This document shows, one piece after another, positions 13,835 through 22,381 of a DNA stretch of 24,779 nt. The stretch comes from a virus. Location of the stretch: the IMG/VR virus record IMGVR_UViG_3300001450_000176, positions 778 through 25,556 of that record; one strand, 5' to 3'. Below the pieces are notes generated by a model. It had not been told where the DNA came from, ran no database searches, and worked only from the letters and a program-made list of their open reading frames with translations. A program made the translations under genes and the position numbers. Numbering within the stretch: the first letter of the stretch is position 1; every line of letters starts with the position of its first letter.

Positions 13835-13870
13835 TTGACTTTAATATTATATAATATAATATAATATAAT
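13835..13870 (+). promoter_or_regulatory. Promoter with overlapping TATAAT boxes
   Basis: TTGACT at 13835-13840 is followed by an ATAAT tandem repeat that contains TATAAT three times, at 13855, 13860 and 13865. Spacers are 14, 19 and 24 nt, so the middle box fits best. The gene at 13891 follows, with AAAGAAAGGA in front of its ATG. Confidence 0.6.
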
Positions 13871-13890
13871 ATTTAAAAGAAAGGAAAATA

Positions 13891-14124
13891 ATGAAATTAA
13901 ATAATAATGAAAGAAATATTCTCATACATGCATTAAAATTGTATGCTGATGATATTATAAATAAAGAAAATATAGATGTATCATATCGTTGGACAAGAAA
14001 ATTGTCTGTTATAAAAATACCAGATTACATTACAGAGGAATATGGTGATGAAAAAAAAGACAAAGATTCTTTTTCATATGAAAGTTATTGTAATATAACA
14101 GCTAAATTATTTAATGATAAATAA
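13891..14124 (+). CDS. Hypothetical protein, 77 aa
   Basis: The 77-aa protein begins MKLNNNERNILIHALKLYAD. It has a long amphipathic first helix, a central basic strand region (RKLSVIKIPDYI) and an acidic stretch (EEYGDEKKDKDS). No family recognised. AAAGAAAGGA lies in front of the ATG and its own promoter lies just upstream. The next gene starts directly after its stop. It follows the polymerase but is set off from it by a promoter. Confidence 0.6.
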   Translation: MKLNNNERNILIHALKLYADDIINKENIDVSYRWTRKLSVIKIPDYITEEYGDEKKDKDSFSYESYCNITAKLFNDK

Positions 14125-14280
14125 ATGAAAAAAACTTTACATGAAAGATTAATTTTAAGATCAATTGAATTAGATAAGGTCGCGTTACGCGACCCTATGA
14201 GCTCTAAACAATTAAGAGATAGAATAAATTGGGAAAGAATTAAAAAGATTTTAAATAAAAGGTATGAAAATAAAGATTAG
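14125..14280 (+). CDS. Small basic protein, 51 aa
   Basis: The ATG directly follows the stop of the previous gene. The product MKKTLHERLILRSIELDKVA continues LRDPMSSKQLRDR and ends in a second basic helix. It has many Arg and Lys and no Cys, which would suit a nucleic-acid-binding or structural helix pair. No family recognised. A perfect 7-bp hairpin (14178-14194) lies inside the coding sequence. The 3' end overlaps the convergent gene at 14277-14480 by 4 nt. Confidence 0.5.
   Translation: MKKTLHERLILRSIELDKVALRDPMSSKQLRDRINWERIKKILNKRYENKD
14178..14194 (+). repeat. Perfect GC-rich inverted repeat
   Basis: GGTCGCG, loop TTA, CGCGACC: a flawless 7-bp stem in very AT-rich surroundings, with three CpG steps. 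It lies in the middle of the 51-aa gene near the point where the plus and minus operons converge. It is not followed by a T tract. Confidence 0.6.
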
Positions 14281-14480
14281 TTTTCTAATGCTCTTTCAAG
14301 CAATATCTCTAATCTTATTACTCGTTCTTTTATTTCTGGTATATCTTGTAATATTATTGCTTCTAGTTGGGTTTGTTTTGACTCGACTGCTTGTAGTCTT
14401 GTTGACATCATTCCATAAGTCGCTCCAGCAGCTACGAGTATTAAGCCGAACCAAATAATGTTTTTAAGACTATTTTCCAT
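14277..14480 (-). CDS. Small membrane protein with coiled coil, 67 aa, holin-like position
   Basis: The N-terminus MENSLKNIIWFGLILVAAGA continues TYGMM, giving one transmembrane helix at about 7-25. A heptad-like tail follows (RLQAVESKQTQLEAIILQDI). One-helix plus coiled-coil proteins of this size at the end of a virion operon are often holins or small inner-membrane accessory proteins, but I cannot assign this one. Its ATG shares one base with the stop of the upstream gene (TAATG), so it is coupled to the structural operon. Confidence 0.6.
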   Translation of the reverse strand: MENSLKNIIWFGLILVAAGATYGMMSTRLQAVESKQTQLEAIILQDIPEIKERVIRLEILLERALEN

Positions 14481-15736
14481 TAGATTAGCTTATTAAAGAA
14501 CAAACCTGCTGTTGGATTATCTCCTCCCACATCACTTACTCCCCCGGTCAGCGTCCCACCAAACAATGGTGTTGTGTAAGAAACACCTTGATTTTGAAGA
14601 TCTAAATCTAGTCCTTTACCATCATTTAAAATTTCTCGATACTCATTAACTTGATCTACAATAGGTGTAACTTGATCTACAATAGGTTGAAAATTAGGTT
14701 GAAAATTACCAAACAAATTAGCTGTTTCAATTTCTTTAGGAAGAACTTGGTTAATTCCCGTATTTTGTGCATTTATCATTGGTGGAAAAACTTCTTGTGT
14801 TGGAACAATATCTCTTAGTAATTGATTAGCTTTCAAAAAATCACCTGATGTAAGTTGATTTGTATCTTTTAATTTTTCAAAAGTTGATGCAAAATTAGGT
14901 GGTAACACATTACTTGGGTTATTTAATGTATTGTAAAAAGTAAAAGTATCTTGAGCATTTTGTATTTTAGTATTTTTATAAGAAGTTTTTTCATCTTTTA
15001 TTGCTTCAATATTAGTTTCAGATGTATCGTCTTCACTAATTGGCCCTACTTGTAATCTTCTTTGTATTTCATCAGGATATCCTTCAATGTTTAAACTATC
15101 ATAATCATAACTACTTGATGCATTTGGATAAGGGTCTACGAACTTAGGGTTAATAACATTAGCTATTTTATCTTTTAATGTACCAACACCAATGCTTAAT
15201 TTATCTTTTAATGTTCCTCCAATACTTGATACTATTTTTCCTCCAAGAGTATTTTTAATAAAGTTTGCAGGGGCATTCATTGCAAAACTTGTAAGAGGAA
15301 ATTTTTTTGCATATGCCTGCATCATTTCTGGAGAGGAATTTATTAATCTATTTAATTTTCTTTGATATTCATTACGACCATCATTGTAAAAATTAAACAT
15401 TGATAATGCAGCTTGATTCATTTTTCCATTTTTTGTATTTCTTAATATAAATTCTTTTCTCTTTTTAGGTATATCTTGAAGAACAGATTCAACAGTTGAT
15501 GGTTGATTTTTGTCATCTTGATTGTTTTGAATAAAACTTTCTAATTGTACATTTGGAGACTGGTATGTTACAACATTTGGATTTTGATTAACATAAGTTT
15601 CTATTCCTGGTCCTGCAGGACCCATTTGATTAGGATTAATACTAACACTTCCAGTAGTATCAGTACTTCCAGTAGTACTAGTACTACCACTACTAGTATT
15701 GTAAACATTTTGTCCTGGTACATATGTAAAAGCCAT
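14480..15736 (-). CDS. Virion-operon protein of unknown function, 418 aa
   Basis: The N-terminus is a Ser/Thr/Gly-rich low-complexity stretch (residues about 14-32), followed by Pro/Asn/Gln-rich sequence with QMGPAGPG. The middle is helical with two GTLKDK segments (IGGTLKDKLSIGVGTLKDKI). The C-terminus is Gln/Asn-rich with two IVDQV repeats and a Gly-rich end. No enzyme motif is visible. The extended, low-complexity nature and the position after the large ejection-like proteins suggest a minor virion or tail-associated protein. The start directly abuts the previous stop. Confidence 0.7.
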   Translation of the reverse strand: MAFTYVPGQNVYNTSSGSTSTTGSTDTTGSVSINPNQMGPAGPGIETYVNQNPNVVTYQSPNVQLESFIQNNQDDKNQPSTVESVLQDIPKKRKEFILRNTKNGKMNQAALSMFNFYNDGRNEYQRKLNRLINSSPEMMQAYAKKFPLTSFAMNAPANFIKNTLGGKIVSSIGGTLKDKLSIGVGTLKDKIANVINPKFVDPYPNASSSYDYDSLNIEGYPDEIQRRLQVGPISEDDTSETNIEAIKDEKTSYKNTKIQNAQDTFTFYNTLNNPSNVLPPNFASTFEKLKDTNQLTSGDFLKANQLLRDIVPTQEVFPPMINAQNTGINQVLPKEIETANLFGNFQPNFQPIVDQVTPIVDQVNEYREILNDGKGLDLDLQNQGVSYTTPLFGGTLTGGVSDVGGDNPTAGLFFNKLI

Positions 15737-18364
15737 TTACACCACCATCTGTTTAGGTTTTTTTCTTTGTGTCATTAAAGAGGCTATTCCTCCTTGATTA
15801 GCAAACAAAGGCATACCAAATGATTCTAATTTTTGTTGGGTTTCTGGATTTATACTAGATCCTGCAGGACCCGGTGTTGACTGTGTTGTTGGTGCTGAAG
15901 CATCAAGTGTTACCGGGGAATCAATAACATTAGCCATAATATCAGAATTTGGTTCAGGTATTTCTATAGAAGGTAGTGTTGAAGCATCATCTACATTTAT
16001 ATCAATTAAATTTTCTGAAGAAGTTTCTTCGTTAATTTGATTAATAAGAGCCTCAGTATTATTTTTTTTCTTATTATCTTCTGCGTTTGGTAGTGTCTCT
16101 GGAGGAGTTAACATAAACTCTAACCCCTTTAAATCTTCTAATTTTAATAGACCTTGATCTACAGCATTTGTTGCTACATTTTTTGCATTTCCTTCACTAA
16201 AAAATGCTTCTTTTACACCTACTTCAAGCATATTTAACAAACTACGTGATATTAATCCTTTTGCTTTACCTTCTCCTGCAGAGCTAGCTAATTTTAAATT
16301 CATTAAATTATGAACAAATTTTGGATTACTGAAAGCTTTTGCTATAGCATAAGGTCCGCCTAAAATAAAACCAGATAAAGCAAGGTCATACTGAGTATTT
16401 CCTGTTGGAGAACCAAGTGCAATACCTAATGCTGCTACTCCTTGTAATGCACCAAATTGACCACTTTGAAGAAATAATGTTCCTCCTCCAGTATCAATAC
16501 CTTTTTCTTGTGCTTTAGCTAAACCTCTTAAATATTTTCTAAAATTAAGCATGGCTTTAGGATTTTTTGCAATAGCATTATTTGCGAAAAGAGGTTCCAT
16601 AATATCTTTTCCTTTACCTCTAAATCCATCTAGAGCCCCTAAAACTCCTTTAGCATTAACTACTCCTGTAAGTGCATCGACATTGGTTGATAGAACATCA
16701 GTTAAAAAAGAACCTTGAATTTTTTGTGTCATAAGTTCAGCAGCTTCTCGAGTAATAATATTATTATCTACTCCTTGTTTTAATAAACCAAAAAAAGCTT
16801 CTACTCTTGCAGGTTTACCTGCAGTAATAAAATTCTTAGCAATAGAATTAGTCATATCTAAGCCTTTTTTAGTAAATCCTTTTGATTCACCAATTAAAAG
16901 ACCAGTGATAAAATCCATGTTAAATGTGTCAGCACCTTTTTTATATAAACCATTTGCTTCAGCATATAGTTTCATAATTTTATCTAATTCTTTTTTTGAA
17001 TATTTTTTTGCACCATCTCTATTAAGAGTTTTTGCCAAAGCTTTCATTGAATCATCAATCGAATCTCCTGTAGCATCCATTAATGCACCAGCTATTTTCT
17101 TAAATTTTGGACTTCCTGCTATACCAGTTTTAAAGATACCTGTTTCTGATAAGAAATAAGATCTCATATTATTAGCAGTTTCTATATCAACTTTACCATT
17201 ACCTCCTTCAAACTGTTTGAGATAATTTTTAAGAGCTTTAATATTTGGATCATTAGGATCGACAGGTCTTCCCCCTACTCCTTTTCCATACAAAGTTTTT
17301 ATTTGATTGTTTAATACTTTTGTTAAACCAGATATATCTATAACTTTAGCATTTCTTCCAACTAATTTAGAAATTTCTTTTGCAACATTTGTATACGCAC
17401 CTTCAACAGCTTCATCATAAAAATCTTGTCCTTTTAATAAAAAGTTTTTCATTAAGTCATCAACATTTTCTTGACTAGCTCTTTTCATAAATACTGAAAC
17501 CATGTTAGCTGTAACATTGTCTCCTGAGCCTTCACTAAATTCTCTTGCTAAAAATTTACCCATTTCATTTTGAATAACTTCAACACTTTTAATTCCTTGT
17601 TTTTGCATAGCACCACCACCAAAAATTGATAGTTTAGCAATTTGTTCCAACATATCTATTGTTCTTGATGTAGATAATCTTGCTGGTGTTACCGTTGATC
17701 CTCCAGCTTCAGCTATTTGTAAAGCTATTCTTGAAGCATCTTCAATATTCTCTCCTTCTTTTCCTCTAAATATTTTTCTTAAATAAGGAAAGACTTTACC
17801 TAGAACTTGAAATGCACCCTCTCCAGCAGCTTCTCTTAATCCATAACCAAGTGCCTCTTTATATGAATCTGCAAATGGAGCTGATCCCCCGGTGCCACCC
17901 ATAAATGCTGCAATTGTTTTTGAATACCTAGGATATTTTTGAACAAATGCTGCAATCCTTGCGGGTAAAGTTGCTTGTCCATATACTGGTAAAAATGTAG
18001 GTAATACAATACCTCCCACAATAGCACCAATTTCTTTTTGAACATTTTTTTTTGTAAAAAAATTTCCTGCTTTTTCGGCACTAAGGTGAAGTGCAGCATA
18101 ATCCATATCAGTTGCTTGAGTTTGATTTGGAGATAATATTGTTAATGCACCATATATCATTTTTAAATTATCAAATTCATCTTGAGTTATTGGTTGCATA
18201 GGATCTGGAATTCGTCCTGCTTTTCTTTCAGAATCTACAGCAGCTTGCGTGTCTTCATCCAACAAGCCAAATCTTTCAAAGTTTAATAATCTTTGTGTAT
18301 CTTTACCCTGATCAGCTAAATCATCTAAAGTGCTAAAATACTCTTTCCCTGCAACATCAGCCAT
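15737..18364 (-). CDS. Large virion protein, candidate internal/DNA-ejection protein, 875 aa
   Basis: An 875-aa protein of mostly helical sequence with Gly-rich hydrophobic segments that could insert into membrane (EIGAIVGGIVLPTFLPVYGQ near 107; GVAALGIALGSPTGNTQYDL near 667, then LALSGFILGGPYAIA). It ends with a long acidic Asn/Pro/Ser-rich linker and a basic tail FANQGGIASLMTQRKKPKQM. No enzyme motif seen. Size, membrane-active segments and neighbours resemble podovirus inner-core/ejection proteins. A similar FAxxGG signature recurs in the two other large products of this operon. It starts 1 nt after the 1028-aa gene. Confidence 0.7.
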   Translation of the reverse strand: MADVAGKEYFSTLDDLADQGKDTQRLLNFERFGLLDEDTQAAVDSERKAGRIPDPMQPITQDEFDNLKMIYGALTILSPNQTQATDMDYAALHLSAEKAGNFFTKKNVQKEIGAIVGGIVLPTFLPVYGQATLPARIAAFVQKYPRYSKTIAAFMGGTGGSAPFADSYKEALGYGLREAAGEGAFQVLGKVFPYLRKIFRGKEGENIEDASRIALQIAEAGGSTVTPARLSTSRTIDMLEQIAKLSIFGGGAMQKQGIKSVEVIQNEMGKFLAREFSEGSGDNVTANMVSVFMKRASQENVDDLMKNFLLKGQDFYDEAVEGAYTNVAKEISKLVGRNAKVIDISGLTKVLNNQIKTLYGKGVGGRPVDPNDPNIKALKNYLKQFEGGNGKVDIETANNMRSYFLSETGIFKTGIAGSPKFKKIAGALMDATGDSIDDSMKALAKTLNRDGAKKYSKKELDKIMKLYAEANGLYKKGADTFNMDFITGLLIGESKGFTKKGLDMTNSIAKNFITAGKPARVEAFFGLLKQGVDNNIITREAAELMTQKIQGSFLTDVLSTNVDALTGVVNAKGVLGALDGFRGKGKDIMEPLFANNAIAKNPKAMLNFRKYLRGLAKAQEKGIDTGGGTLFLQSGQFGALQGVAALGIALGSPTGNTQYDLALSGFILGGPYAIAKAFSNPKFVHNLMNLKLASSAGEGKAKGLISRSLLNMLEVGVKEAFFSEGNAKNVATNAVDQGLLKLEDLKGLEFMLTPPETLPNAEDNKKKNNTEALINQINEETSSENLIDINVDDASTLPSIEIPEPNSDIMANVIDSPVTLDASAPTTQSTPGPAGSSINPETQQKLESFGMPLFANQGGIASLMTQRKKPKQMVV

Positions 18365-18365
18365 A

Positions 18366-21300
18366 TTAACTTCCTTTTCCGTGTACTTTTATTTGTTCTA
18401 TAAGAGACTCAAAGTTTGTTTTTTCATCCTCATCTCCATACAACATTTTTTCAGGTGAAACTTCTCCTAAACCTAAATTCATATTTTTTTGGAAATTTTT
18501 GATTGTCTGTGCATTAGAAAGCTGTGTTAATAAATCAATATTTACATCTATATAAGGTATTGCATTCTCTATCATATCCTCACCAAATAAATTACCTGCA
18601 ATTTTCGATTGTGTTTGCCATTCAGCATCATAATTTTTTAATCGTTGAACATACATTTTAGCTGCTATTTGAAGGAAATCTGCTTTAGTATCTCCAGATA
18701 ATCTTCTACCTTCACCTCTAGTTAAATTGTTATAATTTTTCCAAATAAATTCTGGGACACCACCTGCAGTTTCTGCTGTTGCAAATTCTCCTTCACGAAC
18801 AACAGAGTTAGGATCAAGCATTTTCATAAATTGATAAACAAAGGATATATCACCTGCACCTGTATCGGCAGTAGCGGATACAAGAAGTTCGCCCATTTTA
18901 TCTTGACTCTCTACTGTTGTTTCAACAATAGCAGAATCATACCATTTGTTTTTGTAATCAACGACAGCATTTACTTTTTGCCAATCTTTTGGAGGGTTGT
19001 TTACCTTAAACTCTAATTCTTCTATCTTTAACATTTGTTCAATTGCATCATTTGTAAGTTTGTCATTTAAGAAATTTAATTCAATCTCACCTTTATCATT
19101 AACAATTCTTTGTCCTTCAGTATCCATTACTGTTTTCTCAATATCTTTTTTCAATTGTTCAAGGTTTAATTCTTTTTCCTCTGGAAGATATTCTAAATTA
19201 ACAACCTCTTGAGCATTAATAATTCTTTTATTATTATTATCAAGGATCTTAGCTGTTAGATCTGCACTAAATCCTTCTTCTGCATATTGATTTTGATAAG
19301 TTTTATATTCGTTTTCAAGGTCAATAGATTCACCTGTTAATTTTATATTTTTAATTTCAGCTTCTTTTTCTTTTAAAAGAAGAAAGTTATTGTCGGTATT
19401 AAAATCATAGTCTTGCTCAAGTCTATCTATTTCAGCTTGTAGTTTGTCGCCTTTAAGACCTTCAAGTTCATCAGCATATTTAGTTGTAATAATTTTTTGT
19501 TTTAAATTTTCTCCAGCAATATCTAATTGAACGAGTGTTGTCTCCAATTCTGCTTCTAGTTTTGGACGAAGTGTGTCGTTTTTAATACTTTGTTCAATAT
19601 TTGCTAAATCAATTTTTTTAAGTTCTCTTACAAGAGTTTCTGGTTTAAACTCAAGAACTACTTCTTGAATAGCATTATTTATTTTTTGACTATCAATTAA
19701 AGCATTTTGTTCGGTTACTTTTAAATCTGCAAAAACATCAGCATATTTTAATTCTACTTCTGAAAGAGCTGTTTCCGTTTTTATTTTTTCTGTTTCTGCT
19801 GTAGTTTTACCTATTCTAGCTTCAAGGTCAGCAATAGATTCTGCTGTAAATAAATTTGGGTTTGCTAATACTTCAGATTCTTTTCTAAATACTTTTTGTA
19901 AACTTTCATTTACATTTGGTGTGTCAGGATTATCTCTTAAATAAACTTGCATTAAAGGATCTTCTTTTGATTTCATAGCTTCTGTTAAAGCTAAGTTTTT
20001 AATTTGTGATGTTTGTTTTGATGTTAAAGCATCATAATTTTTTGCTATTTTACCAATAGCTGCAGTTCCCTCTGGTAATATGTCTTTTAAATCAGCTCCT
20101 TGAGCATAGGCAAAAGCTAAAGGAGAAACAACACTTGTTAATATTTCTCCAATCATTTGATCTTTGGTAGGCCCTTGTCCTCCTAATATTTCAGAAAACA
20201 ATTTGTAATTATCTTGATACTTATTCATGATTGCTTGATTACCTGTTCCTAAAGGAGTTTCCATATCATTTATCATGCCTAATAAAAAACTTGCAGTTTC
20301 TGGATATTGGATAGTATCATCACTTTTGGTTGATTGATTTAATAAACCAGATTCTTTTAAATATTGATCTTCAACACTTGCACCAGAAGAACTAGTGCCG
20401 TTAGAATACTTTGGGATCTTGAGTACGGCTCCCCCTTCTGCAAATTGTGCAATGCCTGTACCCATCATTTCTGGAGGCATATTTTGTCCTTCAACTTGTG
20501 CAATGCCTGTATCGGCAGCTTCTGTCTCTAACATTTGCATAACGGGTTGAATTAAAGCTAAAACACTGTCTGGTGTTTGTTGAGCATCTTCTTGACCAAC
20601 AAGTTGAGCTAGTTCATTACGTCTTTCTTCTTCTGATGCATTATCTCCTCTTGTTGATTTCATCAACTCATCATAATCTTGTGCACCATCTATTTGTTCT
20701 CTAGATTGTTCTCCTTCTTGAACCATAGAAGCTGCTTGCTGTTCACCAAAACCATCTAAAATACCTACATTACCTGCATCAACTTTTTCACCCATCATAG
20801 GAGAACCTTCTTGTCTAAATCGCATTTGACTTAATTCTTCTAAACCATTTGTTTCTCCACCCATTGCAAAGCCTGGAAACATCTCACCTTCTCTTACAAC
20901 AGAGCGTGATGGTGATAGTTCCCCTTCTCTTACAACAGAGTTAGGGTCTAAATTTTTTAAATAATTTAGTTCACTTGAAGGCATTAATTCACCTTCTCTT
21001 AAAAAATAATTAGAAGAATTCATTTTTTCAATTTTTTCACCTTCTCTTAAAACAGAATAATCATCGGGAAGTAATTCACCTTCTCTTACAACAGAGTTAG
21101 AGTCTCCTCTTTCAATTAATTTTCCTTCATTAACAGCAGCTTCCAGATCAAAATTTAATGAAAATACTCCAGGGTCAAATTCTAATGGATTTAACAATCC
21201 ATCAAAAATTAAAGATATTTCAGTATCACTATACCCTTTATCTCGGTAAAAATTCGTATCAGATTCTTTTTGAGAACCTGTGCTTGGTTCAGCTTTTCCA

Positions 21301-21452
21301 ACAATATTTGAAAGAGCTTCCATTAATTTTGAAGCAATACCTTGCTCTCCTTTTTCTGATGAACCCTCCTCACGATTGACCACGGGCATCGGACCACGTG
21401 AAGGTGGCATTGCAGAGGGTCTTCTAAATAATGGTCTATTTAAAACTGACAT
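18366..21452 (-). CDS. Giant coiled-coil virion protein with repeated VREGE peptide, 1028 aa
   Basis: Layout: Pro/Gly-rich N-terminus; residues 107-190 hold five strong copies of S-V-V/L-R-E-G-E (VVREGE 121, VLREGE 134, FLREGE 150, VVREGE 173, VVREGE 185) plus weaker ones (NEGKLI 108, RQEGSP 213, VQEGEQ 244). Then FAMGGE (195-200), TGIAQ repeats and FAEGG, a long charged coiled-coil region of about 540-830, and a compact C-terminal part. That part has a sixth copy, LDPNSVVREGEFATAETAGG (VVREGE at 884-889), and a basic helical end. From memory, the DPxSVVREGE segment is conserved once in phage virion proteins linked to DNA ejection. The start shares one base with the previous stop (TAATG). Likely an internal virion or ejection protein. 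Confidence 0.75.
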   Translation of the reverse strand: MSVLNRPLFRRPSAMPPSRGPMPVVNREEGSSEKGEQGIASKLMEALSNIVGKAEPSTGSQKESDTNFYRDKGYSDTEISLIFDGLLNPLEFDPGVFSLNFDLEAAVNEGKLIERGDSNSVVREGELLPDDYSVLREGEKIEKMNSSNYFLREGELMPSSELNYLKNLDPNSVVREGELSPSRSVVREGEMFPGFAMGGETNGLEELSQMRFRQEGSPMMGEKVDAGNVGILDGFGEQQAASMVQEGEQSREQIDGAQDYDELMKSTRGDNASEEERRNELAQLVGQEDAQQTPDSVLALIQPVMQMLETEAADTGIAQVEGQNMPPEMMGTGIAQFAEGGAVLKIPKYSNGTSSSGASVEDQYLKESGLLNQSTKSDDTIQYPETASFLLGMINDMETPLGTGNQAIMNKYQDNYKLFSEILGGQGPTKDQMIGEILTSVVSPLAFAYAQGADLKDILPEGTAAIGKIAKNYDALTSKQTSQIKNLALTEAMKSKEDPLMQVYLRDNPDTPNVNESLQKVFRKESEVLANPNLFTAESIADLEARIGKTTAETEKIKTETALSEVELKYADVFADLKVTEQNALIDSQKINNAIQEVVLEFKPETLVRELKKIDLANIEQSIKNDTLRPKLEAELETTLVQLDIAGENLKQKIITTKYADELEGLKGDKLQAEIDRLEQDYDFNTDNNFLLLKEKEAEIKNIKLTGESIDLENEYKTYQNQYAEEGFSADLTAKILDNNNKRIINAQEVVNLEYLPEEKELNLEQLKKDIEKTVMDTEGQRIVNDKGEIELNFLNDKLTNDAIEQMLKIEELEFKVNNPPKDWQKVNAVVDYKNKWYDSAIVETTVESQDKMGELLVSATADTGAGDISFVYQFMKMLDPNSVVREGEFATAETAGGVPEFIWKNYNNLTRGEGRRLSGDTKADFLQIAAKMYVQRLKNYDAEWQTQSKIAGNLFGEDMIENAIPYIDVNIDLLTQLSNAQTIKNFQKNMNLGLGEVSPEKMLYGDEDEKTNFESLIEQIKVHGKGS
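18786..18818 (-). repeat. C-terminal copy of the SVVREGE coding repeat
   Basis: Encodes LDPNSVVREGE in the 1028-aa protein. It uses GTT CGT where the N-terminal copies use GTA AGA, so it is not a recent copy of them at DNA level. Confidence 0.6.
20883..21134 (-). repeat. Array of VREGE-coding repeats
   Basis: On the plus strand CCTTCTCTTACAACAGAG occurs identically three times (near 20889, 20933 and 21079), and two diverged copies lie between (near 20992 and 21039). Spacing in protein is 12-23 residues. The DNA identity of three copies points to recent duplication inside the coding sequence. Confidence 0.75.
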
Positions 21453-22381
21453 TAAAATACTCCTAACTTTTTCAAACCACCAATACCTGATAGCATTCCT
21501 ACACCAGTTCCTATAGCTTGTTGTAGTGGGCTAGCACCTGTGCCTCCTCCACCTATGTTCATTACCTGTCCAGAAGTTGGGGCTCCTTGATAAATATCTG
21601 ATAAGAAACCAAGTTGTTGATATGGTTGCATCCTTGGTTCTAATAAATTTCTTCGTTTGACATCTGCTTGTTGTTGAGCAAATTGTTGTTGCATTCCACC
21701 AATACCAAGTAAGTTAGAAGCATCTTGTTGTCCCATACCTTGAACTTGAGCTCCTAGACTAGCAAAACCTGAACCTAATTGTGCTTGTTGTTGACCTAAT
21801 GCACCTATACCTAATGCAGCTAATCTTTCTCTCTCTAATTGATTTTGTACTCCTGATTGTGCTTGACCAAAATTCTGCATGTTTAATTGTGCTAATGCAC
21901 GTGCTCTTGCATCTTGTAAATTTCCTCCAAGTTCTGCTTCTTGAACCCCGAAACGCGCACCACCAAAAGCTCCTGCTTGTTGTGCTTGCGTTGCTAAATT
22001 TGATTGTGCTAAAGCTCCCTGTTTATCCAACTCTGACATTGTTGCATCAATAACAGACTGTTGAAAAGGATTCATGTAAGCATCTAAATCGGATTGAGTT
22101 GGGGCTCCTCCAATTCCTGCAAGTTGACTAGCAGCGTATCCCGTAGTTCCCAAACCTTGTTGCATAGCTTGTTCTGCTTGCGTAAGAAAAGGCTTGTAAG
22201 CTCCAATACCTTCCTTCGTTAATTGTAAAGCATCTTTTTGATCTTGAGTTAAATCAGCTAAAATATATTCAGGTATTGCATAACCTTGTTCAGCTAATGC
22301 TTTAGCTGAATCCATTAAACCTAGTTTACGAGCTTCTATATCGGCGGCTTCTCTATTTATATATTCTTGTACTTCAGCCAT
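21452..22381 (-). CDS. Gln/Ala/Gly-rich virion protein, candidate DNA-ejection protein, 309 aa
   Basis: After a helical N-terminus (MAEVQEYINREAADIEARKL) comes DLDAYMNPFQQSVIDATMSE, then QQAGAFGGARFGVQEAELGG and long Gln/Ala-rich repeats. The end is Gly-rich (NIGGGGTGASPLQQA, GVGMLSGIGGLKKLG). The YMNPxQQxVID plus GAFGGxRxGVxEAE combination is one I remember from virion proteins of many podoviruses, thought to be ejected with DNA. The Gly-rich hydrophobic C-terminus could be membrane-active. Start and stop each share one base with the adjacent genes (TAATG), so expression is tightly coupled. Confidence 0.75.
   Translation of the reverse strand: MAEVQEYINREAADIEARKLGLMDSAKALAEQGYAIPEYILADLTQDQKDALQLTKEGIGAYKPFLTQAEQAMQQGLGTTGYAASQLAGIGGAPTQSDLDAYMNPFQQSVIDATMSELDKQGALAQSNLATQAQQAGAFGGARFGVQEAELGGNLQDARARALAQLNMQNFGQAQSGVQNQLERERLAALGIGALGQQQAQLGSGFASLGAQVQGMGQQDASNLLGIGGMQQQFAQQQADVKRRNLLEPRMQPYQQLGFLSDIYQGAPTSGQVMNIGGGGTGASPLQQAIGTGVGMLSGIGGLKKLGVF

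Noticed and set aside
14264-14458. Plus-strand hydrophobic 64-aa frame
   Set aside because: Mirror of the 67-aa membrane protein gene on the minus strand; poly-Leu shadow without a ribosome binding site.
17836-18099. Minus-strand 87-aa frame inside the 875-aa gene
   Set aside because: Different frame of an intact long gene, no ribosome binding site, unlikely composition.
18831-19212. Plus-strand frames inside the 1028-aa gene
   Set aside because: Antisense shadows of coiled-coil codons with biased composition; no start signals.
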